From: Dyella thiooxydans
GTDB taxonomy: Bacteria; Pseudomonadota; Gammaproteobacteria; Xanthomonadales; Rhodanobacteraceae
DNA length: 64,000 nt
Direction of reading: 5' to 3'
Assembly (NCBI RefSeq): GCF_001641285.1
Contig: NZ_CP014841.1
Coordinates: 186,001 to 250,000, forward strand
The notes beneath the pieces are model-generated. The model was not told where the DNA came from. It saw only the letters and a list, made by a program, of their open reading frames with translations, and made no database searches. This document shows, one piece after another, positions 33,984-43,432 of this stretch. The translations under genes were made by a program, and so were the position numbers. Each line of letters opens with the position of its first letter. Position 1 is the first letter of the stretch.

Positions 33984-34760
33984 ATGTTCGGATTCATGGG
34001 TGTGCTGGTGCTGCTGGTGGCGTTCCTGTTGTTTTCCTCGATCAAGGTGCTGCCGGAATACCAGCGCGGGGTCGTGCTCACGCTGGGCCGCTACACCGGC
34101 ACCAAGGGGCCGGGCCTGATCCTGCTGGTGCCGGTGGTGCAACGGATGCTGCGGGTGGACCTGCGCATCATGGTGATGGACGTGCCGCCGCAGGACGTGA
34201 TCTCGCGCGACAACGTCTCGGTGCGGGTCAACGCGGTGGTGTACTTCCGCGTGGTGGAGCCGGACAAGGCGGTGCTGCAGGTGTCGGACTTCTACCAGGC
34301 CACCAGCCAGCTGGCGCAGACGCGGCTGCGCTCGGTGCTCGGCCAGCACGAGCTGGACGAGATCCTTTCGCAGCGCGAATCGATCAACCAGACGCTGCAG
34401 GGCATCCTCGACGAGGCGACCGATCCGTGGGGCATCAAGGTGGCCAACGTGGAAATCAAGGATGTCGACCTCAACGACACCATGGTCCGCGCGATCGCCC
34501 GCCAGGCCGAGGCCGAGCGCGAGCGTCGCGCCAAGGTGATCCACGCCGATGGCGAGATGCAGGCCTCGGAGAAGCTGCGCGATGCGGCGCAGATGCTGTC
34601 ACAGCAGCCGCAGGCGCTGCAGTTGCGCTATCTGCAGACGCTGGCCGACATGTCCTCCAACGGCAAGTCGTCGACCATCGTGTTCCCGCTGCCGCTGGAC
34701 CTGATCAAGCCGTTGATGGAGGCTTTGCCGCAGAAGCTGGGCGGTACGCGGCCGGACTGA
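33984..34760 (+). CDS. Slipin (SPFH/stomatin family)
   Basis: A 258-residue membrane scaffold protein. An N-terminal hydrophobic hairpin (residues 3-22) precedes the SPFH domain (~25-180; [40 protein letters not shown]). A charged coiled-coil ([20 protein letters not shown]) and a C-terminal tail follow. Of three in-frame ATGs (33972, 33978, 33984), the last is favoured because GGAG is six bases before it. Slipin oligomers partner NfeD proteases, and the adjacent gene is exactly that. Confidence 0.92.
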   Translation: MFGFMGVLVLLVAFLLFSSIKVLPEYQRGVVLTLGRYTGTKGPGLILLVPVVQRMLRVDLRIMVMDVPPQDVISRDNVSVRVNAVVYFRVVEPDKAVLQVSDFYQATSQLAQTRLRSVLGQHELDEILSQRESINQTLQGILDEATDPWGIKVANVEIKDVDLNDTMVRAIARQAEAERERRAKVIHADGEMQASEKLRDAAQMLSQQPQALQLRYLQTLADMSSNGKSSTIVFPLPLDLIKPLMEALPQKLGGTRPD

Positions 34761-34875
34761 GCCATTCGTGGCCGCGGCCGGCCCCGGTCGGCCGCGGCAT
34801 GTTCCGGCGCATGCGGTGCACCGGCATGGACTTTCGTACGATGGCGGCCAAGCAGGCGGTTGCTATGGTGCACGG

Positions 34876-36714
34876 ATGAATCTGCGCACCTTCTGCCTGC
34901 CGCTGCTGGCGCTGGCCCTGCCGGCCTGTGCTGCGCTCCCATCCCCACCGGAGGCGGCGATGACCCATCCCGGATTCCTGGTCGGCGACGTCCGCGTCAC
35001 CGACCATCGCGACCACGACGACCTGCTCAGCGCGGGCCTGGGACTGGCCGGCCTCGCCGGCGCCCCCTCGCCGATCGCCGATCCCGAGCATCCGACATCC
35101 GCCGAACTGCGTCGGCGCGCGATCCAGACCAACTGGAAAGGCATCGCCGACCTCGGCCCTCTGGGCGGCTACGGCACAGTCTACGGTGGCGTGCCGAACG
35201 TGCCGGGACGCGAGTACCAGGCCTTCGCCCGCGTGCCCGGCGCGAGCCAGCCGCATCGCGTGCTGCTGCAGGTGCCGGATCATTTCGACCCGGTGCATCG
35301 TTGCCTGGTGGTGGCGCCGTCGTCCGGCTCGCGCGGTGTCTATGGCGCGATCTCGCTGGCTGGCGCCTGGGGCCTGCCGAAAGGTTGCGCGGTGGCCTAC
35401 ACCGACAAGGGCACCGGTCCGGGGTATTTCAACTACGCCGACGACAGCGGGGTGCAGCTGGACGGCACGCGCGCGAAGCGTGGCGAGGCGGTGCTGGAGT
35501 TCGAGCCGCAGCCGGCACCGGCCGATGCCGGCATCGCGGTGAAGCAGATGCACTCCGGCGACAACCCCGAAGCCGACTGGGGCCGCGACGTGATCCAGGC
35601 GGCCCAGTTCGGGCTGGCCATGCTCGATCGCGCGTTTCCCGGGCAGGCGCCGTTCACGCCGCAGAACACGAGGATCATCGCCACCGGGCTGTCCAACGGC
35701 GGCGGTGCCGTGCTGCAGGCCGCCGGGCTGGACGATGCTCACCTGTTCGCCGGCGTGGTGGCGCTGGAGCCGAACGTCTACGTCGCGGGCCACGGCCGAC
35801 CGATGTACGACTACGCCACCGAGGCGGCGATCTGGCTGCCCTGTGCGCTGACCTCGCCACGCTTCGCCCGGGTACCCTTCGGCCGTGCGCCGGACGGCTC
35901 GGTCCCGCCGGCGTGGATCCAGCGTTGCGCCAGCCTGCACACCGACGGTCGATTGCCGGGTGCGACGGTGGCGGCGCAGGGCGAGGCGGCCTACGAGCGG
36001 CTGCGCTCCCATGGCTGGACCGACGAGGCGATGGCGACCGCGGCCAGCACCACAGCGTTCGATCTGTGGCGGGTGATCGCTGCCGGTTATGCGTCGTCCT
36101 ATGCCCGTACCGGCGCCATCGACATGCCGTGCGGCTTCCATTACGTCACGATCGACAAGGACAACCATCCGGCGCCGGCCGGCGCGGCGACGCGCGCATC
36201 CTGGTGGGCGGACGGTTCGGGTATCCCGCCCGGCAACGGCATCGCCCTGCGTGGCGGCATGGACCACTCCGACGATCCGACCCTGGCCGGGCTCGACTGC
36301 CTGCGCAACCTGTGGACCGGCGACGGCAGCGAGGCGCGCACGCTGCATGCCAGCATCGCCGCCACCGCGGTGAAGCTGCCGCGGGCGGACCTGCCGCTGT
36401 GGGTGCTGCACGGCGCCGGCGACGGCCTGCTGCCGACCGCCTTCAGCTCCGAGCCCTATATCGCCTGGCTGCGCAGCGAGGGGCGCGCGCCGCTGTACTG
36501 GCGGGTGCCGTACGCCCAGCATTTCGACGCGTTCCTCGCCGTGCCGGGGTTCGGCGCCGCGCACGTACCCCTGATGCCGTACGGCTACGCGGCGCTGGAC
36601 CGCATGTGGGCGCATCTGTTCGAGGGGGCATCCTGGCCGAAGGCGCTGCCGACACCGGCGGCCTCCGCCCGCGGCGAGGGCATGCTGCGGCGGGAGATGC
36701 TGGACCTGCCCTGA
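34876..36714 (+). CDS. D-(-)-3-hydroxybutyrate oligomer hydrolase
   Basis: A 612-residue exported lipoprotein-like hydrolase (signal with lipobox LPAC). It matches the 3HB-oligomer hydrolase family: LVVAPSSGSRGVYGAI (oxyanion hole) and the nucleophile elbow GLSNGGG around residue 275. Later segments such as HGAGDGLLP (acid) and YAQHFDAF (histidine) complete the alpha/beta-hydrolase triad. It cleaves hydroxybutyrate dimers and oligomers made by PHB depolymerase, complementing the enzyme at 25.9 kb. The ATG at 34876 is chosen because the lipobox follows at the right distance; the longer frame has no signal. Confidence 0.9.
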   Translation: MNLRTFCLPLLALALPACAALPSPPEAAMTHPGFLVGDVRVTDHRDHDDLLSAGLGLAGLAGAPSPIADPEHPTSAELRRRAIQTNWKGIADLGPLGGYGTVYGGVPNVPGREYQAFARVPGASQPHRVLLQVPDHFDPVHRCLVVAPSSGSRGVYGAISLAGAWGLPKGCAVAYTDKGTGPGYFNYADDSGVQLDGTRAKRGEAVLEFEPQPAPADAGIAVKQMHSGDNPEADWGRDVIQAAQFGLAMLDRAFPGQAPFTPQNTRIIATGLSNGGGAVLQAAGLDDAHLFAGVVALEPNVYVAGHGRPMYDYATEAAIWLPCALTSPRFARVPFGRAPDGSVPPAWIQRCASLHTDGRLPGATVAAQGEAAYERLRSHGWTDEAMATAASTTAFDLWRVIAAGYASSYARTGAIDMPCGFHYVTIDKDNHPAPAGAATRASWWADGSGIPPGNGIALRGGMDHSDDPTLAGLDCLRNLWTGDGSEARTLHASIAATAVKLPRADLPLWVLHGAGDGLLPTAFSSEPYIAWLRSEGRAPLYWRVPYAQHFDAFLAVPGFGAAHVPLMPYGYAALDRMWAHLFEGASWPKALPTPAASARGEGMLRREMLDLP

Positions 36715-36825
36715 GCGCCGCCGTGCCTGCTCGGCGCGCGCCGGGTGCCTGCGTTATTCTTGGCGGCCGTTTGCCGCCGCGCCCCGGCGCGGCGACGCGT
36801 TCCACCCGAACCCAAGGATTGCCTC

Positions 36826-37335
36826 ATGTCCATCCAGCTCACGCTCCAGACCAACCGCGGCCCGATCCGCCTGCGCCTGCACGACGACAAGACGCCGGTT
36901 ACCGTCGCCAGCTTCGTCAACCTGGTGCGCCGCGGCTACTACGACGGCCTGTCGTTCCACCGCGTGATCGCCGATTTCATGGTCCAGGGCGGCTGCCCGC
37001 TGGGCACCGGCACCGGCGGCCCGGGCTACAAGTTCGAGGACGAGTTCAACCCGTCGCTGCGCCACGACAAGCCGGGCATCCTGTCGATGGCCAATGCCGG
37101 TCCGCGTACCAACGGCAGCCAGTTCTTCATCACCCACGGCGCCACCCCATGGCTGGACGGCAAGCACAGCGTGTTCGGCGAAGTGCTGGGCGCCGAGGAC
37201 CAAGCCGTGGTCGACGCGATCCGCCAGGGCGACGTGATCGAGAAGGCCACCGTCGAAGGCGACGTCGATGCGCTGCTGGCGGCCCAGGCCGAGCGCGTGA
37301 AGGAGTGGAACGCGATCCTCGACGCCCGCGGCTGA
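36826..37335 (+). CDS. ppiB: Cyclophilin-type peptidyl-prolyl isomerase
   Basis: A 169-residue cytosolic cyclophilin without a signal peptide. Core sequences are intact: [16 protein letters not shown] (catalytic Arg and Phe), [15 protein letters not shown] and the [12 protein letters not shown] segment with the cyclosporin-site Trp. AAGGA is about 8 bases upstream of the ATG. A UUCG-loop terminator follows, so it appears monocistronic. Confidence 0.94.
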   Translation: MSIQLTLQTNRGPIRLRLHDDKTPVTVASFVNLVRRGYYDGLSFHRVIADFMVQGGCPLGTGTGGPGYKFEDEFNPSLRHDKPGILSMANAGPRTNGSQFFITHGATPWLDGKHSVFGEVLGAEDQAVVDAIRQGDVIEKATVEGDVDALLAAQAERVKEWNAILDARG

Positions 37336-37358
37336 GCCCGGTCTTCAGGCGATATTTG

Positions 37359-37380
37359 GCGGCCACCTTCGGGTGGCCGC
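37359..37380 (+). terminator. UUCG-loop terminator after ppiB
   Basis: gcggccacc-ttcg-ggtggccgc forms a 9-bp stem with a stable UUCG loop, 23 bases after the stop codon. The tail (tgtcgtttc) is only moderately T-rich. Confidence 0.75.
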
Positions 37381-37483
37381 TGTCGTTTCAGGCCTGTCAT
37401 GCCACGCGGTGGTTGCGACCGATCGATCGGCCTATGCTCGGCGGACGAGGCGCGGTGGCGCGCCGGTCCAGGGAGTTCGAGCC

Positions 37484-37888
37484 ATGTCGTTGCTGGGAGA
37501 TCTGATGGGCGGAGGCGGGCAGGGCGGCGGATCCCTGCTGGGGGTGGCCGGCGAGTTGATCGAGCGCGCCGGCGGCGTGCAGGGGCTGGTGGCGATGCTG
37601 CAACAGCACGGCCTGGGCGATGCGGTGCAGTCCTGGGTGGGTACCGGCGCCAATCAGCCGGTGTCTCCGGGCCAGCTCGGCCAGGCACTGGGTAATGGTG
37701 GCCTGGGTGGCGTGATCGAGTCGATGGCGAGCAAGCTCGGCACCGATCCGCAGGCGCTGCTCGGCCAGTTGTCGCAGGTGCTTCCGCATGCGGTCGACCA
37801 CCTGACGCCGGATGGCCAGGTGCCGTCGGGCACCGGTGGCGTCGATCTGAGCGCACTGGCCGGGCTGGCCGGCAAGCTGTTCGGCTGA
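37484..37888 (+). CDS. YidB/DUF937-family protein
   Basis: A 134-residue soluble, glycine-rich protein. It opens with MSLLGDLMGGGGQGGG, followed by a helical repeat region (VQGLVAMLQQHGLGDAVQSWVGTGANQPVSPGQLGQAL) characteristic of YidB/DUF937 proteins and a hydrophobic helical C-terminus. GGGAG lies 9 bases before the ATG. No signal peptide. The family function is not established. Confidence 0.85.
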   Translation: MSLLGDLMGGGGQGGGSLLGVAGELIERAGGVQGLVAMLQQHGLGDAVQSWVGTGANQPVSPGQLGQALGNGGLGGVIESMASKLGTDPQALLGQLSQVLPHAVDHLTPDGQVPSGTGGVDLSALAGLAGKLFG

Positions 37889-37894
37889 ACGGCA

Positions 37895-37922
37895 GGGGCC
37901 CGGCGCCGGTGCACCGGGCCCC
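37895..37922. terminator. Convergent hairpin between yidB-like and glsB-like genes
   Basis: ggggcccgg ... ccgggcccc, a 9-bp stem with a 10-base loop, fills the 38-base gap between the two convergent stops. There is no T tract, so it probably slows polymerase on both strands. Confidence 0.6.
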
Positions 37923-37926
37923 TCGC

Positions 37927-38184
37927 TCAGGAGGCTTTGTTCTTGAACACCATGTGGTAGGCCAGCAACAGGACCACCGCACCGATCACCGAGGCGATCC
38001 AGCCGGCCGACTGGCCGGGGGCGTACATGTGCAGCACGTGGACCCCGACCCAGGTCGCCAGCAGCGAACCGGCGATGCCGATCAGGCCGGTGACGATGAA
38101 GCCGCCCGGGTCGCGCCCGGGGGTGAGCAGCTTGGCGATCACGCCGACCACCAGGCCGACCAGGAATACCCAAAGCCAATGCAT
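37927..38184 (-). CDS. GlsB/YeaQ/YmgE-family stress membrane protein
   Basis: An 85-residue, three-helix membrane protein with the family layout: helix 1 (WLWVFLVGLVVGVIAKLL), the TPGRDPGGFIVTGLIGIAGS glycine-rich turn and helix 2, then helix 3 (IASVIGAVVLLLAYHMVF). The family is linked to general stress response; its molecular role is not settled. AGGAGGTTCCG lies close before the ATG. Confidence 0.9.
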   Translation of the reverse strand: MHWLWVFLVGLVVGVIAKLLTPGRDPGGFIVTGLIGIAGSLLATWVGVHVLHMYAPGQSAGWIASVIGAVVLLLAYHMVFKNKAS

Positions 38185-38373
38185 CTGCGGAACCTCCTCC
38201 GGCGGTGGGCGCTCCGGCCCGTTCCGCGCGCCATCCCGGCGTCGCAGGCCGCTGCGGCGGCACTTCGCGCATCTTGCCGCGGTTACGACCTTGGTGGTGT
38301 GGCCTGACCGGCGGCCGGTAGGCGCGTGTTAAACTTCGCCGGTTTGCTGACCGCAAATCCCTTCGAGGACACC

Positions 38374-39573
38374 ATGCCCCAGCTCGCCCAGCGCGTCGGT
38401 CGCGCCAAGCCCAGCGCGATCATGCTGATCGCCGAGAAAGCCAAGCAGCTCAAGGCTGCCGGCCGTGACGTCATCAGCTTTTCCATCGGCGTGCCGAACT
38501 TCCTGCCCGGCGAGCACGTGTACGCCGCAGCGCGCGAGTCGCTCAGCCACGATTCCGGCCAGTACGGCAGCAACCGCGGCGCCGAGGGGCTGCTGGATGC
38601 CTTCCTCAGGCACATCGAGGCGCTGGGCCTGACCGGCTACGGCCGCATGAACCTCTCCATCGGCATCGGTGCCAAGCAGGTGCTGTACAACCTGGCCGAG
38701 GCGATGCTCGACGAAGGCGACGAGATCTGCTTCGCCGCACCGTTCTGGACCACCTACCGCGACATCGCCGACATCGTCGGGGCAAAGGCGAACATCCTGC
38801 ACTGCGGCCCGGACCAGAACTACAAGCTGGTGCCCGCGCAGCTGGAAGCGGCGCTGAAGCGCAAGCCGAAGGTGTTCCTGTTCAACAACCCGTCGAACCC
38901 CACCGGCATGGTCTACACGCGCGAGGAAATCGCCGCGCTCGCCGACGTGCTGGTGAAGTATCCGGACACCTGGATCATTACCGACGACATCTACAACTCG
39001 ATGGTGTTCGACGGCATCGGCTACCACAACTTCGTGCACGTGAGGCCGGAGCTGAAAGACCGCCTGGTGTTCGTCGATTCGCTGTCCAAGACCTACGGCA
39101 TGCCGGGCTGGCGCGTCGGGTTCATCGCCGGACCGGAGTCGGTGGCGAAGGCGGTCACCACGCTCAACTCCAACCACATCACCAGCATCCCGGAAGTGAT
39201 CACCGCCGCTGCGGTGGCCGCGCTCACGGGGCCGCAGGACGTGCCGCAGGCCAAGTGCGCCGAGTTCGCCGCCAAGCGCGACACGGTGATGGCCGCGCTG
39301 AACGCGATCCCCGGCGTGGTGTGCCCGCGGCCGCAGGGTGCGTTCTACGCGTTCCCGGATATCTCCTGCGCGTTCGGAAAGCGCCACGGCGAACACACGA
39401 TCACCGACGACGTGAGCTTCTGCGCCGCGCTGCTGGAAGCCAAGGGCGTGGCCTGCGTGCCGGGTTCGGCCTTCGGCGAGCCGCGCGCCATGCGCATCTC
39501 CTACACCTGCCCCACGGCCCAATTGCAGCCGGGCCTCGACCGCATCTCCCAATTCTTCGCCGAACTCACCTGA
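38374..39573 (+). CDS. Class I/II pyridoxal-phosphate aminotransferase (AspC-like)
   Basis: A 399-residue cytosolic enzyme of fold type I. The PLP lysine is in SLSKTYGMPGWRVGF, the phosphate and ring contacts in NNPSNPTGMVY and ITDDIYN, and the substrate carboxylate arginine in MRISYTC. It resembles bacterial aspartate/prephenate-type aminotransferases. GAGGA lies 5 bases before the ATG at 38374. It is followed by a REPIN and then mdh, so oxaloacetate/aspartate exchange is a reasonable context, though specificity is not fixed by sequence. Confidence 0.9.
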   Translation: MPQLAQRVGRAKPSAIMLIAEKAKQLKAAGRDVISFSIGVPNFLPGEHVYAAARESLSHDSGQYGSNRGAEGLLDAFLRHIEALGLTGYGRMNLSIGIGAKQVLYNLAEAMLDEGDEICFAAPFWTTYRDIADIVGAKANILHCGPDQNYKLVPAQLEAALKRKPKVFLFNNPSNPTGMVYTREEIAALADVLVKYPDTWIITDDIYNSMVFDGIGYHNFVHVRPELKDRLVFVDSLSKTYGMPGWRVGFIAGPESVAKAVTTLNSNHITSIPEVITAAAVAALTGPQDVPQAKCAEFAAKRDTVMAALNAIPGVVCPRPQGAFYAFPDISCAFGKRHGEHTITDDVSFCAALLEAKGVACVPGSAFGEPRAMRISYTCPTAQLQPGLDRISQFFAELT

Positions 39574-39580
39574 AGCCCCC

Positions 39581-39657
39581 TGTAGGAGCGCACCCTGTGC
39601 GCGATTGCTTTTTCCCAATCCGATATGAGGCAATCGCGCACAGGGTGCGCTCCTACA
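39581..39657. repeat. REPIN between the aminotransferase and mdh
   Basis: Perfect 28-bp inverted repeat (39581-39608 and 39630-39657) with a 21-base loop. It begins 7 bases after the aminotransferase stop and ends about 30 bases before the mdh start. Confidence 0.92.
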
Positions 39658-39687
39658 ACGAACCCACCTCACTGAAGGAGTCCCACC

Positions 39688-40674
39688 ATGAAAGCCCCCG
39701 TTCGAGTTGCCGTCACCGGCGCCGCCGGCCAGATCGGTTACGCCCTGCTGTTCCGCATCGCCGCGGGCGACATGCTGGGTCCGGACCAGCCGGTGATCCT
39801 GCACATGCTGGAGATCACCCCGGCGCTGCCCGCCCTGCAGGGCGTGGTGATGGAGCTGAACGACTGCGCCTTCCCGCTGCTCGCCGGCACGGTGGCCACC
39901 GATGACGTCAACGTCGCCTTCAAGGACGTCGACTACGCCCTGCTGGTCGGTGCGCGTCCGCGCGGCCCGGGCATGGAGCGCAAGGACCTGCTGGAAGCCA
40001 ACGGCGCCATCTTCGGCCCGCAGGGCAAGGCGCTGAACGACCACGCCAAGCGCGACGTGAAGGTGCTGGTGGTCGGCAACCCGGCCAACACCAACGCGCT
40101 GATCGCCCAGCAGAACGCCCCGGACCTGGATCCGAACTGCTTCACCGCGATGGTGCGCCTGGACCACAACCGCGCCATGAGCCAGTTGGCCGAGAAGACC
40201 GGCAAGCACAACACCGACATCAAGAAGATGACCATCTGGGGCAACCACAGCTCCACCCAGTACCCGGACCTGCACCACGCCACCGTGGACGGCAAGCCGG
40301 CACTGAGCCTGGTCGAGCAGAGCTGGTACGAGAGCGACTTCATCCCGACCGTGCAGCAGCGCGGCGCGGCGATCATCAAGGCCCGTGGCGCCTCGTCGGC
40401 CGCCTCGGCCGCCTCGGCCGCGATCGACCACATGCGCTCGTGGGCACTGGGCACCGCCGAGGGCGACTGGGTCTCGATGGGCATCCCGTCGGACGGCTCC
40501 TACGGCATCGCCCCGGGCGTGATCTACGGCTACCCGGTGACCATCAAGAACGGCAAGTACGCGATCGTGCAGGGCCTGGAGATCAACGATTTCTCGCGCG
40601 CCCGCATGGATGCCACCGACAAGGAACTGCGCGAGGAGCGCGCCGGCGTCGAGCATCTGTTCGCCAAGAAGTAA
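39688..40674 (+). CDS. mdh: Malate dehydrogenase
   Basis: A 328-residue NAD-dependent enzyme of the LDH/MDH group 2 type. N-terminal nucleotide-binding motif [15 protein letters not shown], the [13 protein letters not shown] loop, [10 protein letters not shown] (substrate arginine region) and the catalytic histidine in [12 protein letters not shown] are intact. It closes the TCA and methylcitrate cycles by making oxaloacetate. AAGGAG stands before the ATG, and a strong terminator follows. Confidence 0.97.
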   Translation: MKAPVRVAVTGAAGQIGYALLFRIAAGDMLGPDQPVILHMLEITPALPALQGVVMELNDCAFPLLAGTVATDDVNVAFKDVDYALLVGARPRGPGMERKDLLEANGAIFGPQGKALNDHAKRDVKVLVVGNPANTNALIAQQNAPDLDPNCFTAMVRLDHNRAMSQLAEKTGKHNTDIKKMTIWGNHSSTQYPDLHHATVDGKPALSLVEQSWYESDFIPTVQQRGAAIIKARGASSAASAASAAIDHMRSWALGTAEGDWVSMGIPSDGSYGIAPGVIYGYPVTIKNGKYAIVQGLEINDFSRARMDATDKELREERAGVEHLFAKK

Positions 40675-40697
40675 GCCGCTTCGTTTCGGCTTGAGGG

Positions 40698-40726
40698 AAG
40701 GGCGGCTTCGGCCGCCCTTTCTTTTT
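40698..40726 (+). terminator. Intrinsic terminator of mdh
   Basis: aagggcggc-ttcg-gccgccctt followed by tcttttt: a 9-bp stem with a UUCG loop and a T tract, 24 bases after the stop codon. Confidence 0.95.
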
Positions 40727-40767
40727 GTTCGATCGTCGCCGACCTTGCTAGATGTTTCCTCAGCGTC

Positions 40768-40815
40768 ATCCCAGCGAGGAGCTTTTCAACAGCCGGAGGC
40801 TGGTCAAGCTGGGAT
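40768..40815. repeat. Short inverted repeat at the edge of copy C
   Basis: atcccagc (40768-40775) pairs with gctgggat (40808-40815) and is followed by ccagtgactt, a form recalling short dispersed palindromes of related genomes. Only one copy is in the window. Confidence 0.45.
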
Positions 40816-40890
40816 CCAGTGACTTCGCACCGCATTGGCGAGGCGGTGCGCGGATGGGCGTGCGCACTTGTTGCAGACTCAAAAGCGCTT

Positions 40891-41125
40891 TCGACGTCCT
40901 TCGGCCGCCAAGTCACTTTCTCTTGCTTGCCCAAGAGAAAGTAACCAAAGAGAACGGCACCCTGCGTCTGTCGTCCTTCCGCGCCGTTGGCGCTCCAGGC
41001 ACGCGGGTCGGGCCGGGCTTTTCGACAGGGCTCCTGCCCTGACGAAAAGGAACGGGCGTCCTGCCCGTTCCCCTACGGGCCTTTTCGTCCCGACCCGCTC
41101 GACTCCCGAAGGGGGTTGAGTGACG
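40891..41125 (+). repeat. Dispersed structured repeat, copy C
   Basis: Third copy, in the 560-base gap after mdh. Hairpins: an 11-bp stem (40915-40925/40932-40942), the 7+6-bp stem with TCCT loop (41018-41049) and an 8-bp stem (41050-41057/41063-41070). Relative to copy A the last stem changes at several positions on both arms and still pairs fully. It lies downstream of a gene on the same strand, like copy A. No convincing protein is encoded. Confidence 0.8.
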
Positions 41126-41240
41126 GCTCGCTTTGCATCGCCGCGCTTCAGCGCATGTGGCGCGCCGAAATACAAGGCAGCGCTGCGCGCCCCCAATCCC
41201 TAAAATGCCCGACCGTTTTGCATGGTTGGGCACGCGCCGC

Positions 41241-42056
41241 ATGAACATCGTCGTCAACGAAGAACTCAAGGCCTACATCGAGCCGATGACGCCCGAGGAA
41301 TACGAGGCGCTGGAGCGCAGCCTCCTCGCCGAAGGTTGCCGCGATGCGCTGGTGCTGTGGGGCGAGATCCTGATCGACGGCCATCACCGCTACGCGATCT
41401 GCCAGCAGCATGGCCTGCCGTTCCAGACCGTGCAGCACCCGAACTTCCAGTCGATGGACGACGTACACCTGTGGATGATCGACCAGCACCTGGGACGGCG
41501 CAGCCTGTCGGTGTTCCAGCGCGGCGAGCTGGCGCTGCGCAAGCGCGACATCCTTGCTGCACGTCGCGCACAGGCGCGGGTGAAGTTGCCGCCGCTGCCA
41601 CCGATTCCGGAAGACGCGGAAGCCGCCACGGAAGATGCGGAGCAGGTGAACGAACCGGCAGTCAGCACGCCGGAAGCGCCGGTGGAGGCACCGCCCAGCC
41701 GCGAGGCCTTGGCGAAGGCCGCGCGGTTGAGCCACACGCAGGTCGGGCTGATCGAGAAGATCCGCAAGCAGGCCGCGCCCGAGGTGGTGGAGGCGGTGAA
41801 GGCCGGCACGATCTCGATCAACGCCGCCGCCGCCGTGGCCAGCCTGCCGGAGGACGAGCAGCGCGCGGCGGCCAGCGGCGGCGACAGGGAACTGAAGGAG
41901 GCCGCCAAACGCGTGCGCGAGTCGCGGCGCAAGCCGAAGGAGATTCCAGCGGCGGGCGCGGAAGATGAGCTGCAGCAGTTGCGCCAGCGCGTGGCGGAGC
42001 TGACCGCCGAGGTCGCTTCGCTGCGCCAGCAGCTGGCCGAGCTGCAGGGCGGGTGA
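41241..42056 (+). CDS. Orphan ParB-like nuclease-domain protein
   Basis: A 271-residue protein. Residues ~1-75 form a ParB/sulfiredoxin-like domain (LKAYIEPMTPEEYEALERSL and ILIDGHHRYAICQQHGL), a helical segment to ~110, an acidic-proline linker (~115-155), an HTH-like region (REALAKAARLSHTQVGLIEKIRK, ~157-190) and a C-terminal heptad coiled coil (ELQQLRQRVAELTAEV). No parA or plasmid genes are adjacent. It may be a DNA-binding regulator rather than a partition protein. Start at 41241 is chosen because the earlier part of the frame is repeat-derived. Confidence 0.78.
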   Translation: MNIVVNEELKAYIEPMTPEEYEALERSLLAEGCRDALVLWGEILIDGHHRYAICQQHGLPFQTVQHPNFQSMDDVHLWMIDQHLGRRSLSVFQRGELALRKRDILAARRAQARVKLPPLPPIPEDAEAATEDAEQVNEPAVSTPEAPVEAPPSREALAKAARLSHTQVGLIEKIRKQAAPEVVEAVKAGTISINAAAAVASLPEDEQRAAASGGDRELKEAAKRVRESRRKPKEIPAAGAEDELQQLRQRVAELTAEVASLRQQLAELQGG

Positions 42057-42096
42057 CGGCGCGGCGCGACAGCTGGGCTGCGCGCCGGCCGAGCCG

Positions 42097-43125
42097 TCAG
42101 TGTGGGCGGGCGGTCGCGCTCGCCGCGGCCTCGCGCACGTAGGCGAGCAAGGCATCGTCGACCGAGCTGCCGGTACGCAGCTCCGGCTCCTTCGCATAGG
42201 CCTCGCGGATCTTCGCGTGCGTAGCCGGGTCGTCACCGGCATATGCGCGGAACATCGCCATCCAGCGCTGCGCCATGGCCTGCACCGCCGGATCGTGCGC
42301 TGGCACGCCGTCAGCGAGCGCGGCGCGCAGCTCGGCGATGAGTTCGGGCCAGGCGTACATCTGCTTGCCGTAGTGCTGGCGCATCCGTTGCATTTCGTGC
42401 TCGTCGAGGTAGCGCTCGAAGATCGCCAGCCGCGCACTCACCATGGATTCCTCCACGAAGCGCTCCAGAGCCGGCGTGATGCCGCTGCGTTCACGCATGC
42501 CCGGCTCCTTCTCGGTCATCGTGCGCAGCCGCAGCAGGAAGGCCGGGTTGTTGCCGGTGCCGCGGCCGACCATTTCCATCCACTGCAGGGCAAGTTGCTG
42601 CGCGTCGGCGTCGTCCGGCGTGGCGCCGCGGTCCATCGCCGACTGCACGGCAGTCACCAGGGCGCTCCAGGCCGGCAACACGTCCGGGTCGGTATGCAGC
42701 GGCAGGGCTTTCAATTCCTCGGGGGTGAAATACTTTTCGTACATCGTCATCTGCTCCAGCGTTTCCAGCCAGTCGGCCAGGTCGGGGGACTGTCCGGACG
42801 ACAGCTGCGCACGCAGGTGCACCAGCCGTTCGCGCAGGCGGGCGGCATCGGCCAGGTCGCGGTCGAGTTGGGCGATCTGGCGATCCACCACCTCGGCCAG
42901 CGGTGGCTGCGGTCCGGACAGGGCTTGCCCGATGTCGGCCAGCGCCAGGCCCAGCTGGCGCAGCGCCTGGATGCGGTGCAGGCGTTCGATGTCCGCCTGC
43001 CCGTAAAGCCGGTAGCCGGCATCGGACCGCGAGGACGGGCGCAGCAGGCCGATCGCGTCGTAGTGGTGCAGGGTGCGCACGGTCAGCCCGCTACGCTTCG
43101 CCAGTTCGCCCACCGTCAGCTGCAT
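42097..43125 (-). CDS. MerR-family regulator with TipAS-like effector region
   Basis: A 342-residue activator-type regulator. MerR winged HTH at residues 1-70 (LTVGELAKRSGLTVRTLHHYDAIGLL, SDAGYRLYG), a dimerisation helix (~75-120) and a long helical C-terminal domain (~125-330) of the TipAS/antibiotic-recognition kind (YFTPEELKAL appears at its start). Only the ATG at 43125 has a good site (GGAGG, 8 bases upstream). A dyad of MerR-operator form lies 44 bases before it. Effector unknown. Confidence 0.85.
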   Translation of the reverse strand: MQLTVGELAKRSGLTVRTLHHYDAIGLLRPSSRSDAGYRLYGQADIERLHRIQALRQLGLALADIGQALSGPQPPLAEVVDRQIAQLDRDLADAARLRERLVHLRAQLSSGQSPDLADWLETLEQMTMYEKYFTPEELKALPLHTDPDVLPAWSALVTAVQSAMDRGATPDDADAQQLALQWMEMVGRGTGNNPAFLLRLRTMTEKEPGMRERSGITPALERFVEESMVSARLAIFERYLDEHEMQRMRQHYGKQMYAWPELIAELRAALADGVPAHDPAVQAMAQRWMAMFRAYAGDDPATHAKIREAYAKEPELRTGSSVDDALLAYVREAAASATARPH

Positions 43126-43168
43126 CGTCCATTCCTCCATCCGTCCTGCGTGGCCGCCACGCTAAGGG

Positions 43169-43183
43169 CTCACGTTACGTGAG
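43169..43183 (-). promoter_or_regulatory. MerR-type operator-promoter
   Basis: The dyad ctcacgt-t-acgtgag lies, on the minus strand, right after a TTGACC -35 element and before a TTAGCG -10-like hexamer. This is the usual arrangement of MerR-controlled promoters, with an operator inside a long spacer, so autoregulation is likely. The remaining ~245 bases up to 43432 show nothing else recognisable. Confidence 0.65.
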
Positions 43184-43432
43184 GGTCAACAGTAAGGCGA
43201 TGACGGTCTTCGTGGCGATGTGCCAAATGTTGAACGGTTGAAGCTCTTCGCACGGCTCTCGGTGTCGGCAAAGCCGTTACTTGGTAAGGTCGCTGCTCGC
43301 CATGGTTGGTTGGCGGTTTTGGCAGTAGGACGAATGGCGGGCGGCGCGGCGTGGCAATGCGCGGCTCGGCTATGGCCTCATCCTGAAATTTACGACGACC
43401 AACTTTTCATTAGCCGCCAAGGATGAAAATCC

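Noticed and set aside
41241-42056. Plasmid partition locus
   Set aside because: No ParA-type ATPase or parS-like repeats are adjacent, so only an orphan ParB-like protein is claimed.
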